Assembly: GCA_035578175.1 (NCBI GenBank)
Contig: JAQMRL010000006.1
Location: 58,569,001 to 58,633,000 of the forward strand
Direction: 5' to 3'
DNA length: 64,000 nt
Source of the DNA: Catonia carolina
Taxonomy: Eukaryota; Arthropoda; Insecta; Hemiptera; Achilidae
The notes under the pieces are model-generated. The model worked only from the letters and a program-made list of their open reading frames with translations, searched no databases and was not told the origin of the DNA. Positions 22,683-35,140 of this stretch are shown here, one piece after another. Position numbers and translations under genes: made by a program. Numbering within the stretch: position 1 is the stretch's first letter; the number at the start of each line of letters is the position of its first letter.

Positions 22683-23350
22683 GTTATAGTGTCATTAATA
22701 GATTCTAAGAAATCTGGCATTAAAACCTTAAAAGTAGTTTTCGGAAATCGAGTAGCGTCTCAATTCAATTAACTTGTTAACAAAAACTTAAATAAAAAAT
22801 TATAATTGGTAAAAACTAATTATCATTAAAAAAGTATCTCCTTTTAAAGGTATCTGTAAAAAATATATACTGTTCATTGATTTATTAAAAATATAATGAA
22901 GTTATGTTAACGTTAAGTTGGTTATGTTAGTTAAGTTAACGTATGTTACAAAACAAATAGTCCGTTGGGTGCCTGTTATTTTAGCCTCCGTATCAAAATT
23001 TTTTGAGTGATCCAAGCTGTTTGTCGAATGTTTCAATAAAATTTAAAATTTCTTCTTTAAATAATAAATATTTTTTATCTTTATAAAAAACTGTAAATGT
23101 ATATTTAGATTTGTTGAAAAAGAAGGAACAGTTTAATTTGAAAAAACTAAACTTTGAAAAAACTCAGAAAAAAACTAATTTGAAAAATCAAATTAAAAAA
23201 AGAAAAGAAACAATTATTTTGATTTTATTTTTATTAAAAATGCAGTTATAGTGTCATTAATAGATTCTAAGAAATCTGGCATTAAAACCTTAAAAGTAGT
23301 TTTCGGAAATCGAGTAGCGTCTCAATTCAATTAACTTGTTAACAAAAACT
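22683..23350. repeat. 106-bp perfect direct repeat, 562-bp period
   Basis: 22683-22788 and 23245-23350 are identical over 106 bases (starting GTTATAGTGTCATTAATAGA and ending GTTAACAAAAACT). The 456-bp spacer is A-rich and non-coding. Possible origins are a TRIM-like element with very short terminal repeats, a recent segmental duplication, or an assembly join. The ends are not TG...CA, which argues against a standard LTR. Confidence 0.92.
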
Positions 23351-26039
23351 ACTTTCATTTTATTCATTTTATTACATCAGGTCTCTATTTCACAATATCC
23401 GCATTCGCTTTGGTAGATTTTTAGAAAGATCGCGCAATTTGTCATTTTTTCGTTAAGGTTGTTGATTATTCTGTTGTAGAATCGTGCGTAATTTGTCTTT
23501 AATGAAGGAAACTTTGACGTCATCGTGAAAAACGTTGTTCTTCAAATTAGATGCACTGGTAACATGTCTGAAAAATATCATAGATTGAAAAGTTTTTGGA
23601 AGTTACTAGGTTTAGCAAGGCCGGAAATTTAAAATTGGTAAGCACAAAATATGTTTAAATAAAAAATTTTTAAGTGCCAATTTTGTACGTAAAGGTAGTC
23701 TTGATTGTTTCTCAGTTAGTCGGGTAAGTTCTTTAAATTTTATTTTTGTACCATTCATCTCGTTTTTAGAAAAATCCAAAAAATAATAATTTTTTCATAT
23801 TAACAAAGAAACATGCTTTTGATACCAGAAACAAGTGCATTTCAAACTGTTTACGAATGTTAGAATCTAAAAGCCAATAATCTGTTACATTTTTTGTTGT
23901 ATTTCTTTGATTTTTGGGTTTAAATAATTTTTCCAAAATTTTTTTAGGAATCTTAAATCTAATACGAACGAATATATTAAATTTCAAATTCTAATTCAAG
24001 TGACATGAAAGTTAAAACTTATCATAAACAAATACGGCTACCAAAATATGTCTGATGGTTAAAATATTTTTACTTAGCTTTATTGAGAAAGAGAAATAAA
24101 GGAAAAATAACAATATATAGCTTTTACTTTGAAAATTAACCGGTGATTGTTACAACAGAGGTTGACTTACACCACTCTATTTGCAATCTGTATTGTATCA
24201 AAAGGCTAAGTTTCTGATCTGCAATTTATATCCTTTATTTAAAAAAAAATTAAATGAAGAAGAGAATTTTTTTTTAATTTTTACTTTTATGAATTACATT
24301 TTATTTAGTTGGAAAATTAATTCTTGGTATAAACTTGAAATTTTTAATTGTTTTTCCTACAAATATTACGAAATAATTTGATTTTTGTTGGGCAACGTAA
24401 GTTTTCCGTAAAAACAAAGAAAATTTGTGAAACGTCCTTTTAGAGGAGAAAGCGGCGGGCGCTCTGACAAATTCAACCCTGTTACAGGGTTTATATACAA
24501 TCACGTGACTACGTTCTTGTTTTCTGATTGGTCAGAAACTTCAGTTTGCTTTGCTTCTGCTCACTTCCACAAAGTTAAAAGTTTCCTCTTCTCTCTATGT
24601 TTTCCGTTCTCTTGTATCCTTTGTTTTTTTTTATAGGAAAATTCATCCACCGGCTTTCCTTGTTTTTTTTTAATAGCAGGCCCAATTTACTTTTATATTT
24701 TGAGGGAATTTATAATAATTTCGAAGGATTAAACTAAGTAATACTATAGTATAAGCAATAAAGGTACGCAATAAAATTATATCTCCTTTAACAACCCTAA
24801 TTTTTCAAACAATTTTCAAAGTACATAATATAAGAAAATCTTAATTACTTTATAATAGCTCTTACATGAAAAATTAATTCCACAAATAGTTTTTCCGTAC
24901 AATAACATTTTAATTCCTTGATAAGTAACTCATAAAAATGATCTTAACCCATTCTTTCCTGTCTTTGACCTTGCCACTTTTGAAACATATTTACTTTTTC
25001 TAGCCTAATATTTTAATTCTCCCGATATACTAGGGAACCCATAAATACGACTGAAAAATTTAACACTATATAATTTTCTAGACTAAAGTAATTTTATTGC
25101 TTTAGGCAATGCATTCCTCTAGTCATTAACTTAATGTCATTCAGTTTTTCTTATTGTCTACATATTTTGGTAATTTTTTCTAGTCATTGTATAATTTAAA
25201 AATTAAATTAAAACGTTGGAAAGTTATTTAAGCCGTATTTCAGACGCTTTACAACTACTTTACATTCTCTATTCACATTCTCTAAAACGTCATCACTGTC
25301 AAGAGTCGACCACTACATTTTCTGACGCTAACACTACCTATCTTTCAAAATCGGTTTTTAGCCCAGAAATTAACATTTTTTTCTGGTCGAGGAACACCAA
25401 AAAATTTAATTTGAAGTGATTCTTTAACACTAGCGTACGATTTCGTAGCAAAATATTGTTCAAGATGAAAACCCGTTGTTCTAGTGTAAAAGAGATAGAG
25501 ATGGTTCGTAACACGACCGGAAACAGCACAAAATTTTATACAGCTCAAGGAGAATCAACTCACACTGCCGTATCTATACCGGTTACCGGTTGAGTAGGGA
25601 TACCAACTTCGTATCACAAAACAAAATTTTCTTTTCTTAGAAAAATATTACCAGACATTAACAATTGGGTAACAGGACTAAAAACATCACTTAGTATTTT
25701 TAAACAAAAGTGACGTAATAAACGGAAAATTTCTTTTAGAATAAATCTCAGTGTATAATTCAAGATTTAAATAATAAAAATAAAATTAATAAAATTATTT
25801 AACAAGCAGAAAAAATTGGGTTATAATTACATATAACATGAATAACATCGAATAGACGAGAAAAAGAAGTAGCAAAGAAATTAAAAATTTTAACAAAAAA
25901 ACCTCAATGATAAACAAAGTTTCAAAAAATATATTTACATATTAAAATATAATAAAAATGTGAAAACGCAAAATAAAATAAATTTAAAAAAGTGGAGTTT
26001 TTAAGTTAATTTTAATCCGCACAATAAAAAAAATAATGA
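23351..26039. other. AT-rich sequence, no gene seen
   Basis: No coding or element signature. At 24430-24560 there is a less AT-rich patch with TTTATATAC, TCACGTGAC (an E-box palindrome) and TCTGATTGGTCAGA (a CCAAT-type box inside a short palindrome) within about 60 bp, which looks promoter-like. No downstream exon was recognised. Confidence 0.4.
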
Positions 26040-26345
26040 ATTTTTTTTTAGCATTATAACCGTTTTTCCAATTAGATGAGCAGATCTCTACTCTATTTCT
26101 CCTGTAGGACGCGGCGTGTTAATTTTTTTGACATTTTCTGTATTAGAGGATAGATGTGGTCTGTAAATTTTGAATATTTCACCTTAGCAGCTTCTGTTAG
26201 GAAAAGTATTGTCAAATCGGAATGCAATGTTACGTAATATGGGCCGTTCGTTAGGATGTAAAGTATTTTTGATCGATGGGTTAGAATTTTCCAAATGTGA
26301 CTTTTCTTTACGGTCCAAAAATTCCGATACCGTAATTCCAAATCG
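26040..26345 (-). mobile_element. Jockey LINE tail
   Basis: Reverse-strand translation reads ILTNGPYYVTLHSDLTILFL, TEAAKVKYSKFTDHIYPLIQ, KLTRRVLQEK, a stop, then SRDLL. This corresponds to NAPYYV, LHxDL, HxNPLI and RRLKRxWSRDLL of jockey elements. It is degenerate but ordered, and the catalytic region is absent. Confidence 0.72.
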
Positions 26346-27354
26346 GTTGTAAATAAGTTTTTTATGTTAATAATTTAAATTTTAATGGTATATTTGATTT
26401 TCTATTGATGAATAAAAGACAAACAAAATGTAATAGGCCTAAATCATTTCTATTGTCAGAGTTGTAGAACTTTATGCTAACCCAACTCGTCTAGCTCTGT
26501 ATATGAAATACTTGCTTTACTTTATCCATAGATTCAACATGTTTGGCTAGATGCGGGAGGTAATAATCAGACATAGACTTACACAATACAAGCACACACA
26601 AAAGCACCTGGCGACAGTTTTGTAAAATAAAACAAAAGCCTTCTGTATTTTGTATTCCGTTCTCGAAGTCGACTGAGAAGGATGGATGACTGCACAGTGC
26701 ATTGGTCAAATTTGATACGTGCCGGTCAAGTCGCAGACGTAGGCTTTATATATTACACTCATATACAAAGACACACCCGTTTTATAAAGACTAAAAGGTT
26801 TCAAGACATGTCTCTTGTCTATCAAAATCACCAACTAATGCTGAATTGAATATATTTTGTATAAAAATTTTGTGTGTGGCATTCTTAGAATTATCTGATT
26901 CTCGTCGTATTTATTATACATATAAAAGTCTTGTTTATTCTCAGATCCTTTACTCGAATACTAAATTATTATTATACAGAAATTTTCATATATTTCTTTG
27001 TAAAACCATATTAAGCACAAATATTTCATCTTCCTAATTTGTAAACTATCCTTCTTACAAAACAGATAAAATCTTTTGTATTAACTAATTATAAATGTTA
27101 ATTAATAAACTTTAGTAATTCTATAATTAAATCACGTAAATTTAGAAAGAAAAATTATGGTTTAAAATAATTCCATATTATTATTATTATTAGCCATTAT
27201 TCATAAGCTTATAATACAATAGATCTGAAATGGATTAATTAAAGATCTAAAATAAAAAACAAAATTTTTTGGTTTTTCCTATTTTTATTCACAACTCTGT
27301 AATTTGTCTAATTTCACCACATTACATTGTCAATTGTCTAATTGTTCATTACAA

Positions 27355-27795
27355 AATCATTGTCTAATTATTTTACTATTACAGCAACCTCAGCTGTAAC
27401 AAGTTACTTATCTAATAGAATACTACACGATGACTTACATGTTCCTTACGTCAACGACACATATCTGAAACTGTACCGTAGGCTTAGAGACAAACTTCAC
27501 AATCATAAAAATTCCTTAATATGCAATATGAATTCTGCGGACCTACCAAGAATCGCACAAAGACGACTGAAACGCCGATGAAGTAGAGACATGATACATT
27601 AACGCAACTGTAACGTTATTACGTACTATTCAAAAAAAAAAAAATGAACAAATTTATCGTTATCTGGAGAGCTATCGCTGGGTGATGTCCTCCTCAAAGC
27701 AAATAACGCGGTTGGTTTTTTAAGTTTCTTTTTGTAAATATAGTTGTGAATGTTTCTGCTGGTTGTTTTTATACAGTTGTAAAATAAATAAGGTT
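27355..27795 (+). mobile_element. Jockey LINE tail with 3' UTR, forward copy
   Basis: Translation reads SYLSNRILHDDLHVPYVNDT, YLKLYRRLRDKLHNHKNSLI, CNMNSADLPRIAQRRLKRR, a stop where W is expected, then SRDMIH. The 3' UTR matches the reverse complement of 21935-22130, including 'TGGAGAGCTATCGCTGGGTG' and the terminal AAAATAAATAAGG. The shared UTR end fixes the 3' boundary of this subfamily at about 27795. Confidence 0.85.
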
Positions 27796-29379
27796 ATAAT
27801 TTTTTTTTAAAACGTGGGAAAACCAAAACAAAGAAAATGAAATAAAATTTTGGTATAAAATTTAGAAAGTCAACTAAGTAAAAATATTGATTTCAAAAAT
27901 TATGATAATGGGTCCTAACCTAAAGTTTTACTCAGTTTGTCTTTCTCCGTGAATAATTTTTAATTCTTCCCTAACTGAATTACCCTCTATCTATACCTTC
28001 ATCATTTGTAATTTTATTGTAAACTCTCCTTTCATGCCATCTTTATTTTACATGCATAGGCCTACATTGAAACACTCCATATAAACTTTCAAACGAATAG
28101 TTCAAAAATTATTTTTTAAATCTTCTATTTTGAATTTGGAGCATACTGGAAAGTTTCACTGTAATCAAATATTTTTAAAATAATTAGTAGTCGGTTTATA
28201 AGCTATCGGCTTTACTTTTGATTTTCAATAAAATTTTCGGAAGCTAATTAATTTGGACAACTTTAAATTACGTAAATAATCCTCAAGAAATTTGAGTTAT
28301 ATCAGCTTTCTGTTCCATGTTTGCCGTAAACGTCGTATAATTTTGGAAAGTGTCGTATTGAGAATTGCCAAATGAATGGATTCACGTGATTATTAAAATT
28401 TTTGAGATTTTTTTAGTAAATTTTAGTGATATCTTGAGTAAACGGTAACCTATATGAAGATCATTGTTCAGAGTCAGATTGGTATCATAATAAGAAGCTC
28501 TTGTAACAAGAAGTAAATATTTTGATTGTAAATCTTAAATTTTTTGAAGCTAACTTAATTCTTTGAACATCCAAATAGCTGAAAACCGTAAATTCATATT
28601 TGATTGAGCAAACTTTTGTAAATTATCGTCTTTTGACGGAGTGGTAAAATAAAATTGATTTGGATTTTACCAAGTCGTAAAGGAGTTTAAACCGCTTGTT
28701 TAAATTTTTTCGTTCAGTTTTGATATGACGTAATCAATTAAAATGTTAGTCACAAGAAAACCCAAAATAACAAATTTTATTATTTAGTTAATTTCAATGT
28801 TATTGAAAAAGACAGCTGAAAAAGATGATCGTCAAAGAGTGAATATAATTTGGATAGATTTATCATGGTTCACTTTTATTTTCCACTTACAACTTACGCA
28901 GCCAATTTTCTAATAATCAAAAATTATAACCTAAAACATTAATGAATTTTAAAAAGATTTTTAAAATAAAGAAGCTTATTTTTTCGCTATCTAAAATTAA
29001 AAAAATTATAATATTGATAGAACATAGGTCTAATACTAATTCATTATTTGTATACGTCTTTTATAAAGAGTTGTTAAAACTCTTTGTTTATCCACACTAT
29101 CTTTCCATAGAACTCTTTTTAAAATAATCTATAACCCCAACAAATTTTTAATTTTAAAATTTAATAATAATTAAATTTCCGATAAAAATCTGTTCAAAAA
29201 ACATAAATTCCACGGTTGTAAAACATGAACCAAAATGGAACGAAAATTTTAAATTCTTAAATAATCACATTGTTTAGAAAATTTTAGCAAAGTGTTTTTA
29301 GTAAACATATTTATGATTTTTTTAAAAAAATAGTAGACATTTGATTGTACAACTTTTTCTAATTCTTTTTATGTGTACG
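27796..29379. other. AT-rich sequence, no gene seen
   Basis: No recognisable protein, SINE head or inverted repeat. One TAGGCCTA motif occurs at about 28058. Confidence 0.55.
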
Positions 29380-29672
29380 TTGCAATCTGATTAATTCAAA
29401 AACAGTAAGCAACCTCATGGCCCAATGACATGATGATGATGATGTATATGTGATATGTCAATCAGGTATATTCTTGTACAGACTCAGGCCGAGTATGGTT
29501 AATTGAATTCCAATCGTTAAACTACAGCGATAAACACTATTTAGTATTCAAAACCATATAAAAGTTAACTACTTTTACTAGGATTTGAACCAGGAACCTT
29601 CGTCTCCGAAAATCAGCTGTAAAACAGCTGACCCCCAGCGACGACTTTACCTCTAGATCAACCCGGTTTGTT
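29380..29672 (-). mobile_element. tRNA-derived SINE family K, reverse copy 1
   Basis: On the reverse strand the head reads GATCTAGAGGTAAAGTCGTC (A-box region), then a GTCAGCTG block, then GGTTCCTGGTTCAAATCCTA (B box). The body carries 'ATTGGAATTCAATTAACCAT', 'GCCTGAGTCTGTACAAG' and 'CATTGGGCCATGAGGTTGCT', and ends GATTGCAACGTACAC. Other copies are at 30165, 51705 and 52040. Confidence 0.85.
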
Positions 29673-30164
29673 ATTGTCCAAATAACACACTAATTATAAA
29701 ATACTTGAGTAATTAACAAAATATTCTAATTAATAACATACAAGGGTGTAACAAAGAACTTTTGTCCAAGTGCAAACTTCCAATTACTTATATTACTTGG
29801 AGTTATAAGAAAATAAAAGTTAATTAGGTAAAAGAAATAAGAAAGATGAAGTTAACGATATGAAGACCTATAATAACAATAATCCCTACATACATACTAA
29901 TAAGTAAAAAAAGTAAAAAATTACATATAAACTTTTCCTTTTTTCTAATTTGACTTCTTACCGTTTATCATAACTAAACTGATAGCAGTAACTTCGTTTT
30001 CCGTTACTATGTAACTTCAAGTGAATGATACTACGTTATAAATAATATCCTATTCTAATCAAAAACAGCTGCTGTTTCTATTAACCTTAATTGTACATTA
30101 TTACTTTCTCCTTAATTTTATACGAATTTGAATACTAGACAGTGGTTACCGGTGTAGGCCTACT

Positions 30165-30340
30165 TTTTTAGTTAAGGTTCAATTAACCATACTTTCTCAA
30201 ACATGATCGGCCTGAGTCTGTACAAGACTACACCTCATTTACACGTCATACACATGATTCTCATCTCATTGGGTCAGAGGGTTACTTATTGTTCTGAATT
30301 GAATAGATTGCAACGTACACACATCAAAGATAAACGAAAA
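30165..30340 (+). mobile_element. tRNA-derived SINE family K, 5'-truncated forward copy
   Basis: Only the body and tail are present: 'CAATTAACCAT', 'CGGCCTGAGTCTGTACAAGA', 'ACACCTCATTTACACGTCAT', 'CTCATTGGGTCAGAGGGTTA', 'GATTGCAACGTACACACATC', and an AAAG-type tail. It forms an inverted pair with the copy at 29380. Confidence 0.85.
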
Positions 30341-30490
30341 ACTTTCTCTCCAAAATCTATTTAACCTGCAGTCTAGTATAAAGTGCAAAAGTGCTGTGAC
30401 GTAGTAATATTTTTAACTATCTGCCAAGGATATTTCGGTATTAATACGCAGTCCCAAATATAAAGAATATGGAAAACCCGTTGCTTTTAA

Positions 30491-30529
30491 AAAGTGGGTA
30501 TAATACTAAAAATGTATTATACCCACTTT
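30491..30529. repeat. Perfect 16-bp inverted repeat, 7-nt loop
   Basis: AAAGTGGGTATAATAC (30491-30506) is exactly complementary to 30514-30529. It looks like a hairpin. It is not followed by a poly-T tract that would suggest a terminator, and no gene is nearby. Confidence 0.92.
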
Positions 30530-31528
30530 CTATTACTAATTTTCCTGAGATTAGTTTTAAGAAATGTACTTGAAAAAATCTGGGCGCAACCTCTATTCAT
30601 TAAAAAATTTAACTTTTCAAAAATAAACTTTAATAGGCCTATGTAATTTAATTCAGAATATAGATAAAAATAAATAAAGTAATTAAAAGTGATTTAAAAT
30701 AGCCAATAACTCTATCTTTATTCTTTTCCTTGACAACGGTATTTTTAATATTGTTACTTAAAATCATCCATTTGCAATGTGAATTCCCAATCAGTAAATT
30801 AGACAATGAAAGTGAAAAATGACATGAAAGATTGCTTTAAGTAAAACAATAGTGAACAGAACAACGCTGAAACTCCCACAGGATACCAATAAATTATTTT
30901 GATTTACTCTAGGCTATATCTGTACTCTAACGTCTAAAAAGATATCTTTGTCTTTGAGGTAGGTAAGTTTCGTGAATGAAATTGCTTAAAGTAAATTTTG
31001 TTTTGCTGAAATATATTTAAAATTCAAATATTTTTGCCAATGCCTTCTAATTCTATACTTCCCTAAAATTAGACTACTAAATTTTTCCAAAAAAATTGTT
31101 ATTTTAATAATATTATTTACAGCTGTAAGTATATTTTAGTAAATTAGATAGCTAAGGTATGCGATGTTAAAAGATGATATAAATTAATTTAGAGATTAAA
31201 ATTATTCAGTAGAAAGACTCCCACGGATAACTTTTTTAATTTTTACAAAGTATCTTTACTCCAACTTTTGTGGAGCCAGCGTTGAGAATGACCGGGTAAA
31301 TGTAGCGAGTCCAGGATTGGTATGAATCGATTTTTGTACACATATTTTGTTTTGTTTTAAACGTAAGTAACAATGGTAAATGACATCGTTAATGTTTAAA
31401 AGCGTATGTTTTTATGTAAAGTGTTATCAGATGCCAAGGTGTGTTTGCAATAAATGCGTATGTACTTGGATTGGGAACCATGTAATTTCATTATTGTAGA
31501 GGAAAGATTACTGAGCAGATTTAAATTC
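30530..31528. other. AT-rich sequence, no gene seen
   Basis: Nothing recognisable. One TAGGCCTA motif occurs near 30635. Confidence 0.55.
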
Positions 31529-32205
31529 TTCTTCTTCTTCCAGTGCCTATCCGTTACCGAATGTTGGCAATCATTCTGACAATGCTGATTTTGTTGACAG
31601 CCGCTTTAAACAATTCAGGGGTGGATACTGAAAACCATGTCCTTAAATTTTTCAGCCAGGATATTCGCCTTCGCCCAACGCCTCTCCTGCCATGCACTTT
31701 CCCCTGCACTATGCATTTCAACAGCTTGTATTTAGTGTCATTTCTCATGATGTGTCCTAGGTATTCCAATTTTCTTCTTTTGACTGTGTACATTATTTCC
31801 GTCTTTTTATTTAGTTTTTGAAGAACTCTCTCATTGGATATTTTATCTGTCCATGATATTCTCAGGATTCTTCTGTAGGTCCACATCTCAAATGACTCCA
31901 GTTTCTTTGCTGCTGCTTCACTAAGAGTCCAAGATTCTACTCCATATAGCAAGATGGAAAATACATAGCATCGAAGTAGTCTAATTTTCAATTCAAGGTT
32001 CAAGTTGTGTGTCTTGAACAGTTTTGACATTTGGTTGAACGCTGATCTGGCTTTTTCAATCCTGGCCTTTATTTCCTGAGAATGGTCCCACCGCTCATTT
32101 AACACTGTGCCCAAGTAAACGTATGTTGGTACTTGTTCTACAACTTTGCCATCAATAGTGAAATGTAGATTGTCAATTTTCTGCTTGCTTACTATCATGA
32201 CTTTT
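31529..32205 (-). mobile_element. RTE-clade LINE, 214-codon intact C-terminal ORF
   Basis: This is the longest convincing coding stretch in the window, an uninterrupted frame at 31554-32198. It contains, in order, YVYLGTVLNERWDHSQEIKA, 'RIEKARSAFNQM', 'LLRCYVFSILLYGVESWTLS', 'KLESFEMWTYRRILRISWTD', 'KISNERVLQKL', 'RRKLEYLGHIMRND', 'IVQGKVHGRRGVGRRRISWL'. This is the region after the catalytic domain in RTE/BovB-like reverse transcriptases; the endonuclease and YxDD box are missing. On the element's own strand the coding region runs into a GAA repeat (TTC on the plus strand, about 31529-31541), the expected simple-repeat 3' tail. The intact frame suggests a fairly recent insertion. Confidence 0.92.
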
Positions 32206-33299
32206 GTTTAAGATTTAAGTTTTGAGATTTAAATTACTGACAGCTAAAGTTCTTCAGCTGATAAGAACCACTGTTGAGTAATTTTGTCTGTTCAAATGTT
32301 ACTTTTACAATAAGTCTGCAAGATGTCTTCGTTTTGATCTCCGGATGTGGTCTGAGCTATCTAAATGCAAGATAGTCATCTGATTTGTAAATGATTCGAT
32401 ACTTCTTCGTAGTACGTACTGTATATATGTAAATTTTGTGCTGAGCTGGAGGAATATTTAAAAACGTGTTTTCCTGGATATAAAACTGTAAAGGCTCAGA
32501 ATCTACCCAAATTTCATCACATTTTTCTCTCTGCAATTATACTCAATAATAATGTTTGCGAGTACATCCGTCTTTAGTTATGATTGATATAACGTAGGTG
32601 GATATATCCGTAAATAGAACTGAAAAATGAAAATTATTTTTACACGTTGAATTGCAGAATAAAAAAGAAAAATCTACAGGTTCAAAGAAATATTATTATG
32701 GTTACTATATTGAACGAACGCAACACACTGTTTAGTAACAAACAAAGGAAACACAACTGATATGGAACACCGACCTCTTGGCAGCCAAGAAACCCAGGCG
32801 GTTTTCTCAATCCGCCTTCTTCAGGTGAAAAATTTTGTAGAATATTTAGATGTTTTGGCATAATTTTGATGAACATTATGACTAATGTTTTTTCAAAAAT
32901 TCTTTTTGTTTTAATTTGTAAAATGTACTGATATATTCGCTGTATAACTATAACCATTATTTATACGGATATACCGCAAAATAACCTATGGGAAAGATAT
33001 TTTGGTGAATTTATCCGTTAATAGTCTATGAAGGGTTAAATTTCTGTTGTGATTGTTCTGAGTAATTTAGATTAAACTTTTACAGGATTTCAATGTTTGA
33101 GTTAGTGGAAAAATTTAATTGTAAAAATTTTACCATGTAAGTTATATTATTTTATTGTTTATTGTTCATTGAGGCACAACGGATAACTTTAGATGTAAGG
33201 TAATAGAAATTCATGATTTTTGTTAAAACTTATTTTAATCAGTCCATTTTTTAAATATTTTTATGACCACTGGGATCATTTTAGTCAACTTACGTTGTC
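32206..33299. other. AT-rich sequence, no gene seen
   Basis: No gene or element recognised. A Pro/Gly-containing patch on the reverse strand near 32780-32830 is open but unfamiliar. Confidence 0.5.
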
Positions 33300-33705
33300 T
33301 TTACTTTCTTCTAGGTTTTTTTAAATTTTTGTTTCCAGTATTTTTTCATAATTTCAAATCTGTTTTGTCTTTTTTAAACTGAATAAACCTCTTTTTGTAG
33401 TTTTATTGTTTTTACATATCAATGTTTACTTTTGTCGTTAATGATTTCATTTTGGGGGTTTTACTTTAGATCATTTATTGTTAATTCAAGTTCTGCCAAG
33501 TCCTTCTTTGATTCCTTTTATCCACGGGACGTTCAATTTTTAGAGTTACACAGTTTTTTCACTATTTTTCTTTTCATTCTAGTTTCTAGGGTTCTGAGTA
33601 TATGCCCAAAATTGGAGACCCTCTTCTTCCTCATTGTGTCCGTTAAAGGTTTTATCTCTCTATAGATCTGCTTGTTTGTAAGCAGCCTGTGTTGGCCATC
33701 AACTA
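33300..33705 (-). mobile_element. CR1-like LINE tail (family Q)
   Basis: Reverse-strand translation reads DGQHRLLTNKQIYREIKPLT, DTMRKKRVSNFGHILRT, then 'ETRMKRKIV', and DLAELELTINDLK. It matches the copy at 45410: EGHWRLLPNSEVYKTIDPVT, 'ETMRKKRISYLGHILRYSEN', 'EDLEEMGLKIEDLQ'. This is the C-terminal tail of a non-LTR reverse transcriptase of CR1/Daphne-like type; the clade name is inferred from memory of the motif 'IRKRRLxFxGHxxRM'. Stops interrupt it. Confidence 0.72.
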
Positions 33706-34689
33706 GTTCTTTTTATTTATGCAAGTTCTTAGGATCCTTAATCAGTCTTAAATAATTAGTAAATTATTTAAGTCAAATTCCTTTTTGATAATATCAAAAA
33801 GTTAGCTATAATTTAGGGCTCTATGCTTCAATTAAGTTTTGAAGAGTGTAAAATTTTCTTGTATAGGCAGACAGAAAAGCCCACTTTATGTAAAAAATAT
33901 CGGAAGACAATTCAGGGAATGATAGTACGGATTGTTAAATTATTTATTTGTAATTAAACTGTTTACCATTCATGAAAACAAATGCTTAATTGTCCATTTC
34001 TATCTAGGTATACAAGTTGCCTGTGACGAATACAGTGATTCAAATATTTATTCTAATGAAAAACAGCTGATGTTTCTATTAACCTTATTCTAGGTTATTA
34101 TAATTACAATGGCTGAGTGAATCGATGAATAATGAATGAATAAATAAATAAAGATATAGGCTAGGAATGAATGAAAATTGATGAATACATTATTCATGAT
34201 ACTCTGTTTTAACTTATTCCGTATTCATGTTAAATATTACTTACTACTACAGTGCATACACTACTATGAATCCACTTCACAATGTTTTTGTTAACCTAGG
34301 TAAGGATATTTTATATTTGTAGGTGAGATACATTACTGCACTCTTACATAATAACGAATATATTAATGGTATTAGGATTTATGTTTATTTATCTCTGAAT
34401 TCTGTTTACTTTCCTTTATTTACTAAGACTCTTAGAAAACTTTTATTTACCTACTTGAATATTTTCATAATTTAATTAAATACATTTTATTTAAATATTT
34501 ATCTAAATGTATTGTTCAATTAAAATTTTATTTAGTTTTCTTTAAGAAATATCCTAAATTAATTTTCAGCAAATGAAATAAAATTTCTTATCGCTTTTTT
34601 TAGAAATTCTAAACTTTTTTTAACGTTTTTTTTAGAAAACTAAACACACAAAAAAATTCTAAATATAATCTATAAAAATATTTAAAAAA
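33706..34689. other. AT-rich sequence, no gene seen
   Basis: Nothing recognisable. Confidence 0.55.
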
Positions 34690-35140
34690 ACTTATTTCTA
34701 GGTTTATATCTAGATAAGAGGCTCACGTGGATAAAACGAGAAAGGCACTCCAGGATATGTTCAAACAGTTGTAAAACTTCTTTCACGCAAATTTGAGTTA
34801 CGAACTGCATCTAAATTAACCATTTACAGCTTCTACCTTCGACCAATATGAAACTATGCCAGTCAGCTTTACTGCTGTGCAAAACCATCAGTATTAGCAA
34901 AAATTCAGCGTTTTCAATCAAAGGTTTTGCGGAGGATAGTTAACGCTCCCTATTAGGTAACCAATAAAACGCTACACTTAGACCTAAACGTACTCTACAT
35001 AAATGACGTTTTCTTAAAACTCTATTTTAAAATTTAGGAAGAAACTCGTGAACCATCATAACCCATTGATCTCAAAATTGGCTACGCAGAGTCTCCCAAA
35101 CAATCCAACAAGACTACTATCCATTACAGTGTTCTAAATG
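34690..35140 (+). mobile_element. Jockey LINE relic reaching further upstream than the others
   Basis: It begins with GLYLDKRLTW, the block 'YLGxxLDxRLTW' that lies downstream of the catalytic box in jockey reverse transcriptases. It continues RTASKLTIYSFYLRPI, stop, NYASQLYCCAKPSV, IQRFQSKVLRRIVNAPY, stop, VTNKTLHLDLNVLYINDVFL, and 'HHNPLIS' in another frame. Several stops and a frameshift show decay. The YxDD itself is not present. Confidence 0.8.
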
